In this document: in pieces, positions 36,925 to 43,484 of the stretch | How the letters are laid out: each line of letters opens with the position of its first letter | Numbering within the stretch: position 1 is the stretch's first letter | DNA from: Nematostella vectensis | Taxonomy: Eukaryota; Cnidaria; Anthozoa; Actiniaria; Edwardsiidae | Assembly (NCBI RefSeq): GCF_932526225.1 | Contig: NC_064036.1 | Span: 8,005,519-8,069,518, forward strand | Direction: 5' to 3' | DNA: 64,000 nucleotides | Notes under the pieces: generated by a model | What the model saw: only the letters and a program-made list of their open reading frames with translations | Databases searched by the model: none | What the model was told of the DNA's origin: nothing | Made by a program: the position numbers and the translations under genes

Positions 36925-39900
36925 GGTGGTGACAGTGGTTACAAATAAAATAGATGATGTTGGTGTTGTTGATTTTGATAATGCTGATGATAATGATGCT
37001 GTTCATTATTTTGATAATGATGATGGTGATAATGACTAAGGGCATAGTTATGGATGAGTTGTAAGAGGTGTTAATATAACTATTATTTAAAAAAATTATG
37101 ATGATGATGAACATAATGGAAAATGGCATGGCACAAAGATAAAAAAATTAGGCAATGAGCAATGATGATACTAAGGATGGCAATAAATGTAGCTCTTACT
37201 GAATGATTGTGCATGCTGTATTGGAATATATAGACCTAATTATTATTTCATCACAAGCTTCACTTTTGGGCCAGAAAACTAGAGGACCCTTATGCTCCTG
37301 TATGGTCTGGTCCAAGCAAACGAGGACAGTAAGATATTTAGCACAGTGTTTTGAGAAATACCATATAGCTATAGCATATAGCTGGTTTTGGACTTTATGC
37401 CATTTCCCCTCACTTTCAAGAATTTCCTCAAGATTTTCGAGAAAATTAAATTCAAAAGTTGTAATGTCATTTTTGAACATATTTGTAAACTAGAACTGTT
37501 TCATTGTTTTTTCCTAAGTGACACTGATTCAGAGTGGGCCATATGAGGATGTACCACCAATAATTAAAAAATGAGTGTGAATCTGTATAATAAAGTTGTT
37601 ATTACATTTGAAACACCCTAATTTCTTTGTTCCCCTCTTTTGTGACTTATGGACTAATTACAGTACGTTTTGGGGGGTTCTTAAGGAAAACCATTCAGAT
37701 GATACTAATGATCTTATTTCTATTGATGACAGCTGGCCAAGAGCTGGCAGCAATCTATCAACTATACCATTTTATCATTCTAATCATAAAATGGTTGTGG
37801 GGCTTTTGTACTACCAACTCACAGACAAGAGTCAACCAGTGCTGATCCACTCAGTTGACTTTCGTTATCTGTGAAGTCATCATCATCTGCAATGCTACCA
37901 TGTCCCTGACCTCTCCACACAAAAGAGTCATCTGTGGAACTGAAAAGGAGAGAAGCTTATTTTGCAACCAGCTATCAATAAGTCACTAAGAACTGAGTAG
38001 GAACACAGAACTAGCTTGGATTGTAATGTTTACACCTAACAAACTTCTAGGGTGCCCCTGAACTCTGGACCCAGTGCTTATACAGCTGGGCAACTGTTTT
38101 GAAACCTAAAAAAAAGCTAGCGTAACAGCGAGAGCTTATTTAGCCAATCACAGGGATGAGGCTAGAATGTCAAACATAGAGGGGGGTGGTACTCGAATAT
38201 AAACATGTTGGAGGAAAAATACCAAGATTTTTCTAACCAAAATAACACATAAATCTCAATTCTATACATCCCAAAATACTTTTTACACTGCCCAAGTACT
38301 AACTTTCTAAGAATAGATTTAAAAACAAGCATAATACACCAATTCTATCTTTTTCCTGACACCTTAAAAAAGGTATTTATTATAAAGCAAGGTGGAAAAA
38401 TAAAAAAAACAGCAACCTAAAATACTCACAAACCCCAAAAATACTATTCTCATCCATGAATATAGATGCAAATAAATATCAAATAATAATAAATAATCAA
38501 ATATAATTCTAAATATATTTTCAATATAAAAAATAGCCACTATGCCATTGCTCAAAAGCATTTTATAATCATTCTTACATTAAACTACCCTCTCTAATCT
38601 AATTTAAATTATTTTTCAGACAAAGCAGACATCTGCAGGCTTATCAAGTTCTGAAATCGAATGATATGTCTGGTACAATATGGAATTGGGTTTAACTCAG
38701 CCAGACAAAAAATCAAACAAAGAAAAACAGACATGTATAGCCAAGTAAACTAAGCTCAAATGGTTTTATCAATATTTACAATTTCTTAAATTCACAGATG
38801 AACAAGCCTTCGAAAAATAAAATAAACACAAGAAATTTACTAGAGATCAGGACATCATAGAGTATTTTGATGGAACAGTAGATAGTTTTAGCAAGCAAAG
38901 GTCTAGCATATTAGTCTGTCAACACTTTGAGCTAATCCCTGACTCGATGAAAATACTCAACTAAACTCTAGCCAAGTAAAGTAAGAGATGAATATTAAAA
39001 AAAAAGGTCGAGTTAAAGCATTTCATGATGGAACGAAAAAAACATTAAATCTGTCAGAACTTGAAAAATGCCAATCATTTTAAAATTAATTCATATAACT
39101 TTAATTTGACAGAAATTCATTTGTCTCAATCAAAGCAATTTCCCAGTTGTTAACTTGCCTTCTGAGAATACTAGATTCTAAATCAAAGATAGCCCTCTTT
39201 GACCTGCTAAATATACATATAAAGTCCCTATTGTTCTCGAAGAAAAACACAAGAATCATGCCATTGTTTCTGAGTTACGCTTGAAGGGTTTCCTTTGAAA
39301 TAGCTCGACCTTTCGAACGCATGATCGAATACAGTGCTTACAGTAATCTCAGTTTCATCCCGATTAAAACACTCCCCAGCCCCTTACTATAAACAACCAA
39401 GGTTTGAGACAGCTTGAACCAAAAGATCACCTTCGAACAGTATCGATTTTCACAAAGCTCCACATAAACAAACATAAAAAATAGTAAACACAGCGTTACA
39501 CTAAGTTCTTACCTTCCCATGGAAGAGACGCTCGCGGTCTCAGAATTATATTTGCACTGAAAACAAATAAAAAAAACAGCTTAGGCCATAGCCTACATAT
39601 TCCTCGCACTAAATTGATAAATAAAGCTGGATTTGTTTGGGTTTAAACTCGGAATATTCTTGGCGGTATTTGGATGTTTTTGATTATTATTTGCCGATGA
39701 ACGGCTATCAAACATATAAAAAGTTACCCTTACAAGCTGTGTGGCAACGTTTCTTCTTTCTTCCTCGAGCTCAGAAGTCAGTTTTTGGAATTGATGTTCC
39801 TGAAACCAGGATTAACATGCCTTCTTTATAAACATCGAGCCGAAAATACAGAGAAGCAAAGATAAATGCTGGCCACTAGGTCACTTAGCGAACATATAAA

Positions 39901-40115
39901 CTTTTAGCACGTTAAATATTATAGTTATTAGCACAGTTCCTAAGCCAACTGGTTAATTCTTATTAAGGCTAACTAGACTCGGCTCCAAAAATATTGCTGT
40001 CAGTGTTCTAAGAAGCGTGAAATGACATCTACAAGGGTACATTTACCTGCTCTCGGACGGAACGAAGTAAATTTGCGGCTGATTCCTCAGAGTACTCGCG
40101 ACCCCGATAAGCCAT
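1..40115 (-). CDS. CTNND-like: p120/delta-catenin family protein with six internal PLAT domains (29 exons, 3' end beyond window)
   Basis: This is the full gene model. Delta-catenins bind the juxtamembrane tail of classical cadherins and control their stability and Rho-GTPase signalling; PLAT domains are lipid- or protein-binding beta-sandwiches. From the ATG at 40115 the coding order is coiled coil (about aa 1-45), linker (46-377), PLAT1-3 (378-749), Thr/Pro linker (750-946), PLAT4-6 (947-1312) and armadillo repeats (1313 to at least 1678). All 28 exon junctions have GT and AG borders and matching phases, and no internal stop occurs. The end-to-end chain argues for one transcript rather than a LOXHD1-like gene nested in a catenin intron, since no start or stop codon separates the PLAT and armadillo parts. 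Human p120 has about 970 residues and no PLAT domain. The protein continues beyond position 1 with later armadillo repeats and the C-terminus. The domain calls are firm; the single-transcript claim rests on splice phase only. Confidence 0.85.
1027..1431. repeat. 30-bp minisatellite touching the exon 27 donor
   Basis: About 13 copies of a 30-bp unit like TTATGCCTCTTATGATACGT run right up to the exon 27 donor at 1431. The edge itself (CGACGTTATACCTTATTATC) is recognisably a copy of the unit, so the array includes the splice-site region. Long open frames across it on both strands are repeat artefacts. Confidence 0.85.
1708..2035. other. Intron 26 with degenerate copies of the exon 27 acceptor
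   Basis: Next to the exon 27 acceptor (GCGCCTGAACGTTAGCAATA) are two weaker copies of the same string, near 1771 (CATGAACGTTAGTAATAA) and near 1837 (AAGAATGTTAGCGATAAA). They look like an old tandem duplication of the exon edge. No other feature is seen. Confidence 0.5.
2084..2957. other. Intron 25, non-coding, with a 14-bp inverted repeat
   Basis: No coding exon is supported here. A perfect inverted repeat GTTCGGGATTCCTG (2237-2250) / CAGGAATCCCGAAC (2324-2337), with a 73-base loop, may be the remnant of a small inverted-repeat element. Confidence 0.5.
3260..3795. repeat. 80-bp tandem array containing copies of the exon 24 acceptor
   Basis: About six copies of an 80-bp unit follow the exon 24 acceptor. 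Each unit has CCAGTTCCCTTGTTGACAGAC, the counterpart of the exon start plus acceptor (CCAGTTCC|CTGTTGACAG). On the minus strand each copy therefore presents a CTGTCAACA(A)GGGAACTGG decoy acceptor upstream of the true one. Confidence 0.85.
3951..4012. repeat. Two-copy direct repeat beside the exon 23 donor
   Basis: AAACCGTGTAATTGTACCC and its following bases occur twice, immediately downstream of the exon 23 donor on the transcribed strand. Confidence 0.7.
4559..5371 (-). CDS. CTNND-like: PLAT domain 6 (exons 21-22)
   Basis: Exon 21 (5178-5371) reads [29 protein letters not shown], then LLTQDVGN. Exon 22 (4559-4721) reads [20 protein letters not shown]. Its core is FACNRWL where the other five domains have FPC. 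Exon 22 ends with one base of a Glu codon, completed by the first two bases of armadillo exon 23. That junction, ERDLYA|ELKTYA, is the direct PLAT-to-armadillo fusion point. Confidence 0.9.
4898..5136 (+). repeat. Interspersed repeat, copy 1
   Basis: A stretch of about 240 bp with CGCCGCCATTTTATGCTCCC, CATCGGCTAA, GATATTTTCAATC and GATCGACATTCTTT, in the same order as in a second copy at about 34112-34352. Shorter relatives occur at about 7865-7915 and, reversed, at about 61170-61245. It behaves as a dispersed mobile repeat inside intron 21, and no coding capacity is seen. Confidence 0.7.
5567..6319 (-). CDS. CTNND-like: PLAT domain 5 (exons 19-20)
   Basis: Exon 19 (6129-6319) reads [28 protein letters not shown], a more divergent third quarter, then VSASDVGK. 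Exon 20 (5567-5747) reads [20 protein letters not shown] and the core FPCRAWL, and ends in phase 1 at a GTTAGT donor. The domain is full length and intact. Confidence 0.9.
5800..5900. repeat. Short degenerate repeat near the exon 20 acceptor
   Basis: CATTACACCTCTAA-like units of about 15 bp recur about eight times, starting some 50 bp from the exon 20 acceptor. Confidence 0.55.
6600..7430. repeat. 35-bp minisatellite in intron 18
   Basis: About 23 copies of a 35-bp unit containing AACAGAAGCCCATATCCCGT and CCTAGTCTAAAGGCC fill most of the intron between exons 18 and 19. The array ends about 50 bp from the exon 18 donor at 7482. Variants such as CATTCCGTTCTAG and CATATCTCTTACTAG recur in blocks, suggesting multi-unit duplications. 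Confidence 0.9.
7483..8407 (-). CDS. CTNND-like: PLAT domain 4 (exons 17-18)
   Basis: Exon 17 (8214-8407) reads [36 protein letters not shown], then [15 protein letters not shown]. It is the closest match to PLAT1, which hints at duplication of a PLAT block. Exon 18 (7483-7657) reads [20 protein letters not shown] and the core FPCMSWL, and ends in phase 1. The exon 18 acceptor (TTGAAG) is weak, but the position is fixed by homology with the other five PLAT second halves. Confidence 0.88.
8395..8905. repeat. About 110-bp tandem repeats copied from the exon 17 start
   Basis: Four or five imperfect copies of a unit beginning CAGCTGGTACGCTAACGCTG and continuing GGGAAAGTGGTCACGC lie upstream of exon 17 on the minus strand. 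The exon 17 edge itself (CAGCTGGTATGCTACGACTG) is the first copy, so each unit carries a version of the first exon bases plus the TTCCCAG acceptor. Confidence 0.8.
8906..10260. other. Intron 16, mostly featureless
   Basis: No exon is supported. One short cysteine-rich reading frame on the minus strand (9626-9775), with a TATAAAAG box at 9814-9821, is discussed as a finding because an in-frame TGA interrupts it. Confidence 0.5.
10260..10465. repeat. 27-30-bp degenerate repeat beside the exon 16 donor
   Basis: Seven or so units like AAAGATCCACCGGGGAACGG recur up to a few bases from the exon 16 donor. Frames across it on both strands are repeat artefacts. Confidence 0.75.
10474..15239 (-). CDS. 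CTNND-like: Catenin exons 15-16: Thr/Pro-rich linker between PLAT triplets
   Basis: Exon 15 (14981-15239, phase 1 in, phase 2 out) follows a pyrimidine-rich acceptor and encodes [16 protein letters not shown] and then a Thr-rich segment. Exon 16 (10474-10805, phase 2 in, phase 1 out) continues [20 protein letters not shown], then poly-Thr/Pro and [11 protein letters not shown]. The composition suggests a disordered, phosphorylatable spacer, with possible SH3 ligands in the PPPRPPEP run. The pair as a unit is phase 1-1, like the PLAT cassettes. A Polinton-derived element sits in the intron between them. Confidence 0.8.
11029..11382 (+). repeat. Left terminal inverted repeat of the Polinton-derived element
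   Basis: Pairs with 14284-14644. Conserved blocks include GGGGGTTTGAGCACA, GGTTCCGTTTGAGGGCTCTG, AGACCGTCTGGAGCCGGCTC and AGTCGAATCTAAGGAGTAGC. Small indels and substitutions between the ends indicate an old insertion. Confidence 0.85.
11570..13735 (+). pseudogene. Broken family-B DNA polymerase of a Polinton-type element
   Basis: Fragments in changing frames resemble the protein-primed DNA polymerase B of Polintons and related mobile elements. Recognisable pieces include an exonuclease-I-like IYADFEA (about 11920), [19 protein letters not shown] (about 12262-12318), [17 protein letters not shown] (about 12350), [20 protein letters not shown] (about 12807) and [14 protein letters not shown] (about 13440). 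In-frame stops occur at about 11959, 12257 and 12625, with further frame changes near 12785 and 13020. In the palm region (about 13360-13380) the two catalytic aspartates expected for the family are not seen. Integrase, ATPase, protease and capsid genes are absent. The copy is dead. Confidence 0.8.
14284..14644 (-). repeat. Right terminal inverted repeat of the Polinton-derived element
   Basis: Reverse-complement partner of the left end. It contains GAGCCGGCTCCAGACGGTCT and CAAACCCCCATCGGCCAAAA and ends AGTCCTATACTACA just before the TTTGCC flank. Confidence 0.85.
15314..17815 (-). CDS. CTNND-like: PLAT domain 3 (exons 13-14)
   Basis: Exon 13 (17622-17815) reads [36 protein letters not shown], then VETLDVGK, and ends in phase 0. 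Exon 14 (15314-15482) reads [20 protein letters not shown] and the core FPCNRWL, and ends in phase 1. Exon 13 is flanked on both sides by minisatellites that contain copies of its own edges. The exon 13 acceptor is AAG rather than the commoner CAG. The intron between the two exons is almost entirely tandem repeat. Confidence 0.9.
15575..16545. repeat. 32-33-bp minisatellite near the exon 14 acceptor
   Basis: About 29 copies alternate between two subunits, GCCAGTCACACAACACTCGG plus TGAAACACTCATA, and GCCGTCACACAACACTCGG plus TCAATCACCCACA. The alternation and the blocks of identical order point to a two-unit higher-order repeat. It starts about 90 bp from the exon 14 acceptor. Confidence 0.9.
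16625..17630. repeat. 44-bp minisatellite containing the exon 13 donor
   Basis: About 22 copies of a 44-bp unit with ACGCTCAAACACACTCTGTA followed by CCTTGCCTGTACGCGTCCAT run into exon 13. The true donor region, CTCTGTAC|CTTGCC, is the last copy, so each unit shows an AAG|GTACAG-like donor on the minus strand. Plus-strand open frames here are artefacts. Confidence 0.9.
17800..18262. repeat. About 50-bp repeats containing the exon 13 acceptor edge
   Basis: Eight or nine imperfect units like CAGATGGTACGATATGTCTG followed by AACGAAAAAGAAACATA. The exon 13 start and acceptor (GATGATACGATATGT|CTTAAAG) are the first copy. Exon 13 is therefore bordered on both sides by arrays seeded from its own edges. 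Confidence 0.8.
18762..18978. mobile_element. 217-bp MITE-like inverted-repeat element
   Basis: The ends ATACACCTATTTCAA (18762) and TTGAAATAGGTGTAT (to 18978) are inverted copies, and the similarity extends inward (ATAAGAAAATGGAAAATG against CATTTTCCATTCTCTTAT). No coding capacity. Confidence 0.65.
19436..19477. repeat. Short palindrome GTAGGGAAAAAACAC...GTGTTTTTTTCCCTAC
   Basis: A near-perfect 15-16-bp inverted repeat with a 10-base loop, about 170 bp upstream of the glycosyltransferase start. It may be a MITE tip or cruciform site; a function is not indicated. Confidence 0.6.
19645..20721 (+). CDS. GT31-family (beta-1,3-galactosyltransferase-like) type II membrane protein, intronless
   Basis: A single exon of 358 aa. 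The ATG at 19645 has a strong context (AACATGG); an open frame extends 12 codons upstream but has no ATG. A short basic N-terminus is followed by a signal anchor at about aa 8-27 ([16 protein letters not shown]), as in Golgi type II enzymes. The catalytic domain has the GT31 pattern: [20 protein letters not shown] at its start, then [14 protein letters not shown] with the metal-binding DxD at about aa 165-167, then GDIAVRIWV. Such enzymes transfer galactose or GlcNAc onto glycoproteins or proteoglycan linkers; the exact acceptor cannot be told. The gene lies antisense inside catenin intron 12. The lack of introns suggests a retrocopy or an intronless lineage-specific family. Confidence 0.9.
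   Translation: MALFKREFIFSFAITVLVGSGLLTVVWHLSLTLKNKHFVPLSQDTLRSETNSSKREETTRSTNRLKPLDLFIAIVSAPSRGVRRTAIRETWLSTIPYYPGIEARFFTDSIGLEDGIKANLTRERDQYGDLEFSPVTAGILMAHRLLWAMFWAYGRYDFKFFLRTDDDYFVCLNHLHFDIQKRKHEEFLYWGWLHCNQGVVRIDEGFLIVDNEFVRELISRNTSLVCHPYGDIAVRIWVDQFQQDRMKISFFADNPRLVHQRSGLGDHDLSADLCSKFMGIHQAYPSYMRAYWDLVKASWRNVTFPEVARQPYEVYCRWWQYDWRNMFPPYRHEPRPCWGPNSGWPELSKIKMHEGREK
20823..20828 (+). terminator. Polyadenylation signal AATAAA for the glycosyltransferase
   Basis: AATAAA about 100 bases after the stop codon, on the coding strand. Confidence 0.6.
20845..21040. repeat. 38-bp repeats containing the exon 12 donor
   Basis: Five copies of a unit like CACGTGATTCGCTAGCATAC followed by TTACTTGGCTTAGGTAGT. 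The real donor (ACTTAC|TTGGCTTAGG) is the last copy. Each full copy therefore offers a CCAA|GTAAGT donor on the minus strand. Confidence 0.85.
21030..24291 (-). CDS. CTNND-like: PLAT domain 2 (exons 11-12)
   Basis: Exon 11 (24104-24291) reads [29 protein letters not shown], then [15 protein letters not shown], and ends in phase 0. Exon 12 (21030-21219) reads [20 protein letters not shown] and the core FPCYCWL, then a proline-rich tail, and ends in phase 1. The intron between them contains a 1.7-kb array of 60-bp units copied from the 3' end of exon 11 together with its donor. Exon 12 ends in another repeat array that includes its donor. Confidence 0.9.
21845..22005. repeat. Short tandem repeat in intron 11
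   Basis: Three or four units containing ACGCGATTGTATAGACGCC and ATATGTACATGGAAATG. No link to an exon edge was seen for this array. Confidence 0.7.
22481..24170. repeat. 60-bp array (about 28 copies) made of the exon 11 3' end plus its splice donor
   Basis: Each 60-bp unit reads, on the minus strand, as a copy of the last codons of exon 11 ([15 protein letters not shown]) followed by the donor GGGAAG|GTAAGC. The true exon end at 24104 is the first unit. A higher-order duplication is clear: about 22.49-23.02 kb is repeated almost exactly at about 23.03-23.56 kb. Open frames on the plus strand (22371-23198 and 23511-24140) are shadows of the array. Confidence 0.92.
24292..26200. other. Intron 10, AT-rich, no gene seen
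   Basis: Pyrimidine-rich stretches (about 24380-24830 on the plus strand) and AT-rich sequence. No exon or structured element is supported. Confidence 0.5.
26225..26410. repeat. 31-bp repeats containing the exon 10 donor
   Basis: About five copies of ACTTGACCCCTTACTTAGCA followed by ATTGCGTGACA. The true exon 10 end (CCTTAC|TTGGCAATTGCGTGAC) is the last unit, so several equivalent CCAA|GTAAGG donors lie in a row on the minus strand. Confidence 0.88.
26389..28390 (-). CDS. CTNND-like: PLAT domain 1 (exons 9-10)
   Basis: Exon 9 (28200-28390) enters in phase 1 and encodes the first half of the sandwich: [35 protein letters not shown], then [15 protein letters not shown]. Exon 10 (26389-26572) enters in phase 0 with [20 protein letters not shown], carries the family core FPCRCWL, and leaves in phase 1. 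Together they make about 125 residues, the usual PLAT/LH2 length. The join from linker exon 8 is in frame through a TTTTTAG acceptor. The 3' edge of exon 10 lies inside a 31-bp repeat array, so its exact donor is slightly uncertain. Confidence 0.9.
26573..28199. other. Intron 9, no gene seen
   Basis: Unremarkable AT-rich sequence between the two halves of PLAT1. No repeat array and no exon-like open segment with good splice borders was found. Confidence 0.5.
28758..29012. mobile_element. 255-bp MITE with 30-bp perfect terminal inverted repeats
   Basis: AAAGCCGCATTGTCACCAGT continuing to TTACTTCCGG (28758-28787) is repeated as an exact reverse complement at 28983-29012. No clear target duplication and no coding capacity. 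Confidence 0.8.
30558..30625. repeat. Four tandem 19-bp units
   Basis: ATCGCAGAATTAAACATCG is repeated with almost no change. Confidence 0.8.
32158..32562. mobile_element. 405-bp PIF/Harbinger-type MITE with TTA target duplication
   Basis: The ends AGGCCTGGCAAGCTAAACA (left) and AGGCCTGGCTAAACATTCAA (right, reverse complement) match, apart from a 4-base insertion, and are flanked by TTA at 32155-32157 and 32563-32565. A 3-bp TWA duplication is characteristic of PIF/Harbinger transposons. The body has repeated AAACATTTG motifs in both orientations. It ends 33 bp from the exon 8 donor. Confidence 0.75.
32596..33432 (-). CDS. CTNND-like: Catenin exons 7-8: Gly/Pro/Arg/Ser-rich linker
   Basis: Exon 7 (32929-33432, 504 nt) starts [20 protein letters not shown], like the KKVVKTVTTRT stretch in the N-terminal region of p120-catenin. 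It then carries repeats of GPRTP and GPGSQSS. Exon 8 (32596-32778) repeats GPRTP and ends in a basic/proline segment with GTATLPR, a string also seen in p120-family linkers. Both exons begin and end in phase 1, so exon 8 can join PLAT exon 9 or, in frame, armadillo exon 23. The region looks disordered, with many Ser/Thr-Pro sites. Confidence 0.8.
33723..39556 (-). CDS. CTNND-like: Catenin exons 3-6: N-terminal linker
   Basis: Four short exons are inferred from splice sites and frame: exon 3 (39513-39556, ends phase 2), exon 4 (37823-37939, ends phase 2 at a strong GTGAGT donor), exon 5 (35699-35734, 36 nt, ends phase 2) and exon 6 (33723-33835, ends phase 1). They encode a polar, probably disordered segment that includes an acidic run ([12 protein letters not shown]) and a basic run (YTRRRRME). 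The equivalent N-terminal region of vertebrate p120 is also disordered and phosphorylated. The 36-nt microexon is the least certain, but its phase fits both neighbours exactly. Confidence 0.7.
33905..34035. mobile_element. 131-bp PIF/Harbinger-type MITE with TAA target duplication
   Basis: A 34-bp terminal inverted repeat starts GGCTACGTTCAACCGTCGTA on the left and GGCTAAGTTCAAACGTCGTA on the right, with a few mismatches. TAA flanks it at 33902-33904 and 34036-34038. It lies in intron 5 of the catenin gene. Confidence 0.8.
34112..34352 (+). repeat. Interspersed repeat, copy 2
   Basis: Second copy of the family seen at 4898-5136, same orientation, sharing CATGCCGCCATTTTATGCTC, CATCGGCTAA, GATATTTTCAATC and GATCGACATTCTTTA. 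Confidence 0.7.
34353..37822. other. Introns 4 and 5 with a long (GAT)n tract
   Basis: Apart from the 36-nt exon 5 and the simple repeat at about 36500-37035, this is AT-rich sequence without supported genes. Confidence 0.5.
36500..37035. repeat. (GAT)n / (GATGATAAT)n simple repeat
   Basis: Imperfect GAT/GTT triplets with a pure GAT core at about 36855-36910 followed by a GGT run. Met/Asp-rich and His-rich open frames over it are artefacts. The 5' half exists as two related copies sharing CAGTGGTTACAAATAAAATA. Confidence 0.95.
39734..40115 (-). CDS. CTNND-like: Catenin exons 1-2: start codon and N-terminal coiled coil
   Basis: Exon 1 (40047-40115, phase 0 donor) starts at an ATG reading [12 protein letters not shown] and ends in LLRSVREQ. 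Exon 2 (39734-39799) continues with [19 protein letters not shown]. The joined stretch SVREQE..FQKLT..LEEERR closely matches the short N-terminal coiled coil shared by p120-catenin, ARVCF and delta-catenin, which binds partners in the long isoforms. This is what identifies the 5' end as a delta-catenin rather than a LOXHD1 gene. The ATG is the first plausible start in the exon; a non-coding upstream exon cannot be excluded. Confidence 0.88.
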
Positions 40116-43100
40116 AATCTTGACATTCACGCCACAAAAACCACCTTGAATGCTTCCACGATCTTCAGCAATAAATGGTCACGAAGCCCCGCACGTTTCG
40201 AAGGAACCGATGTAATTTTCTTTGCAAAATTCAGCTTTTTTGAAAGTGAACAGCGTTTGATCGGAAGACTTCGTTTGGAACGCCGTGACCGATCGATCGA
40301 ACAAGGACCGCCCAATTCCGCCAAACTGTCAATCAGGCTATGTCGCTATGGCGACTAAGCTTTGGCGCGAATGTGGGGGCCGGCGTAAAATGGGAAATAG
40401 AAGGTGGTATCTTTTCAGGAACTAAGCGGAAATACGTGAAATCCATTGAAATTTTATAGATAAATAGTAAAAAGAGAATTAATTAGCTACACTCTTTTAG
40501 GTACAGAAAAATATTTTTTTTTCAATGTAACTTTTTAGGTCTTTAGGTACAGATAATAATTTTTCCATGTAACTTTTTAGGTCTTTTAGGTACAGAAAAG
40601 AAAATGTTGATTCTAGAGAGTAGGTGGCAGTGACCCTCGCATTAGCACACGTGTTGTCTCGTGCCTTCATTTTGAGCGGCTTATCACCTCGAATTATGCC
40701 CCTAGCAGCCAAATAACTATTTTCTCTTACAACCCTCTCACATACTACTTCCTTCTGTGATAGGAGCTAGATAAACTTCAGATGGATATTCAACTTTATG
40801 CCCCCTTCTTATAGTAAATAAACAAAATGCAACCGATATTCGCGTCATCTGCTGAGAATGCGTTTTACAAGGAAATTTTAATGAGTGACTGTGACGTCAT
40901 TTCCTTTCGGCAATTTAGCGAAGCCACAACATAATCATCGAGCAATACCGGTTTCGTCTTCCTCCTGATAGGTCAACTTGAGTGCTTGGATCTTGAAAAA
41001 TACTCTTGGGCGATGAAAGCAACGAGAAGCATCAATGAGAAACCGTCAACCGCCGGTCGGTATGCGTGTCAGCCCGAATCACGCAATACGCACGTTGTTG
41101 TAGAAAGATAGGAAATAGCTCATGTAATGCATCATACACAAATATTGCGCGAAGACCCTTTTTGGATTGCGAAATAAGATAACTATCAGGTCTAATATAC
41201 ATTTGAAAATTTGATGGTGCGGTCGTAAGAGGCGCAACGCTTTTTTTAAATTGAAAAATTTAATTTTTCTTCAGGGTTGAAGGTCATTCATTCAAAGGAT
41301 GGGCGTGTCATCGGCTGCAGTCGACCCAAACAAACTAGTCTATAAAAATAGCTGGTTTACTCAAACCGTATGGAAACAATCCAACTGAGTAAATGATGAA
41401 TTACTCCGTGAATTAATTGTTTATAGATTCAAGACTTGAAATAGACTATGAGAAAGGCAAGAAAAATCGATATAATTTGTGTTGAAAGGACTTTGAACGA
41501 ACAGAAAACTAAGCAATAACGTACTGAAAGCTTTCTTCAAGTTTGTTTGCTATTGGGATCAGGTTTTGCGACGGGGTGAATATTTGCGGCGCGCGTTCTA
41601 CTCCATCCAAACGACAATGTCCATGAGATTTCATGGTAGATATGCACGAAGGTTGGAATTTCCTGCTCTGATAAAAACTCAGATGCATTTAAAGAAGGCA
41701 GAAAACAGTACATCAGCAAATACCGAAATATGGCTATGATATTTATAGCAACTGCCGATAAAAAGCGTAAGGCATTTGTGAATGCTTTCCGTACTTTAGT
41801 CCATGCCTAACATTTGTAACTTAACGGGTTTCGCTTAAATAAAATTGTTAAACGCTCAATTAAAGGCGATGATATTGAGTTTCAAGTGATTTTATTCCTG
41901 TTAATCGTCTCGGAATTACGATCAAATTCCTCAAAAAAATACATAAAACACCAGCATGGGATAGTCTCGCAAACAACCAAAAACAGCGGGACTCCAGGTT
42001 ATTCATAAGTCGGGAAAAAATAAATATTGAAATCGGAAGAAAACTATGGCGATGAAATCCAGCTATTCTTAAATGACTCAAAGTTTATAAGGGTATGTCC
42101 ACTATTGGATGCTTCTCCGTTTGATTCACTTACTCGATTTACAGTATACCATAGATTTGTTTACTACGTTTGGTCAGAGTAATACGCATATTAATGTCCA
42201 AACAACAATATTCGTGTGAACAAATTCGAGACAAAAACGGAGCTGAAACAACACAATTGCTTGATTCATAAACTCGTAATAAACCATTACGCAAACTTCC
42301 AACCCATATTGTAAGGCTTACCTTTCAGGGTACAAAAACGCTACCCAGATGTACGCATAAAAGCGCTAAACCACTTTGATACCCGTTTACTATGCAGTAA
42401 TCCAGTATCGCTCAGAGTCAGCTTCGTCTAGCTCAGTCCCACAAGCCCGAGATCTAGCCCGGAGATCAACAGTGTGATCGGTGAGCAGGCCCATATAATA
42501 TTTTACGAAAATCGCGACTCTCGGGAAACTGATACCTCAGTTTTGACAGCTCAGATCTGGGGTCAATAGTCAGGATCGGATCTCTCGTTGATTACGCTCA
42601 CCAGATCCAACAAGCCAGAGAAACAGACAGGCAAAAAAACTAGGCGCACACACTATGCAAATTAATGTCTGTCATACAATGAAGACATCCTGTACGTCTA
42701 TGTTTATCGCTATTTTCCCGTAAATTGTTTAGTAGACAAAATATAGTTCGCCGTGGTCATATCTTGCCATAGGGTCGCAAGGTTTCTTGTCAACCAATAA
42801 AAGAAGACTTTTGAAGGGTGTTCTTGGCGGTTTTTGATAAGACGAAAGGAGAATGTGCGATTGGGCAGAGAATAGTGTCGTTTTATCTGCGGGCGTTCAC
42901 TTGAGGGGTTAGAGTATGGTTTATTATATAGTTTGTTATAGTAAAAGTCGATTCATCTTAACCCTTGAGATTGTTATCTCGGCACCGTTAAAAAAAATAT
43001 TTGCAGCCTGATGTAAAAGAGAGAAGGGCGAAGGCCTCTATGAGTAAGGACACGATATCGTGAAAATGTTGATGATAGCGTGAACAAAAATGTTCGAGCA

Positions 43101-43484
43101 GCAACCCATCACGGGGATGACGATTGATGATGATAATGACGATTATGATGCTGTTCATAAAGATGGTTATAATGGTGATGATGATGATGATGACTGTGGC
43201 CGCCGTCTCGCTAACTTGCCACATAAATCACAAATTCGATCAGAGGACAACTTATCATTCGACCAAAATTGGTTCCTATTAATCAAAAATACGTACATAT
43301 CAATTACAGAAATATAACATAACATAAGCGTCAAAAATACGAAAAACTAAACGAAATAAAATGACTTACAAGGTAGTTGTGGCCTTCGCTTACACAAACG
43401 TGCCATGGCTCCCCCGGTCACGAGATCTAATCGATATTTGTTCGCGCGCTCGCGCGGTAATCGGCAACTGTCCGTTACAATTAC

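Noticed and set aside
36607-37129. Met/Asp-rich and His-rich open frames
   Set aside because: Direct translation of (GAT)n repeats; not coding.
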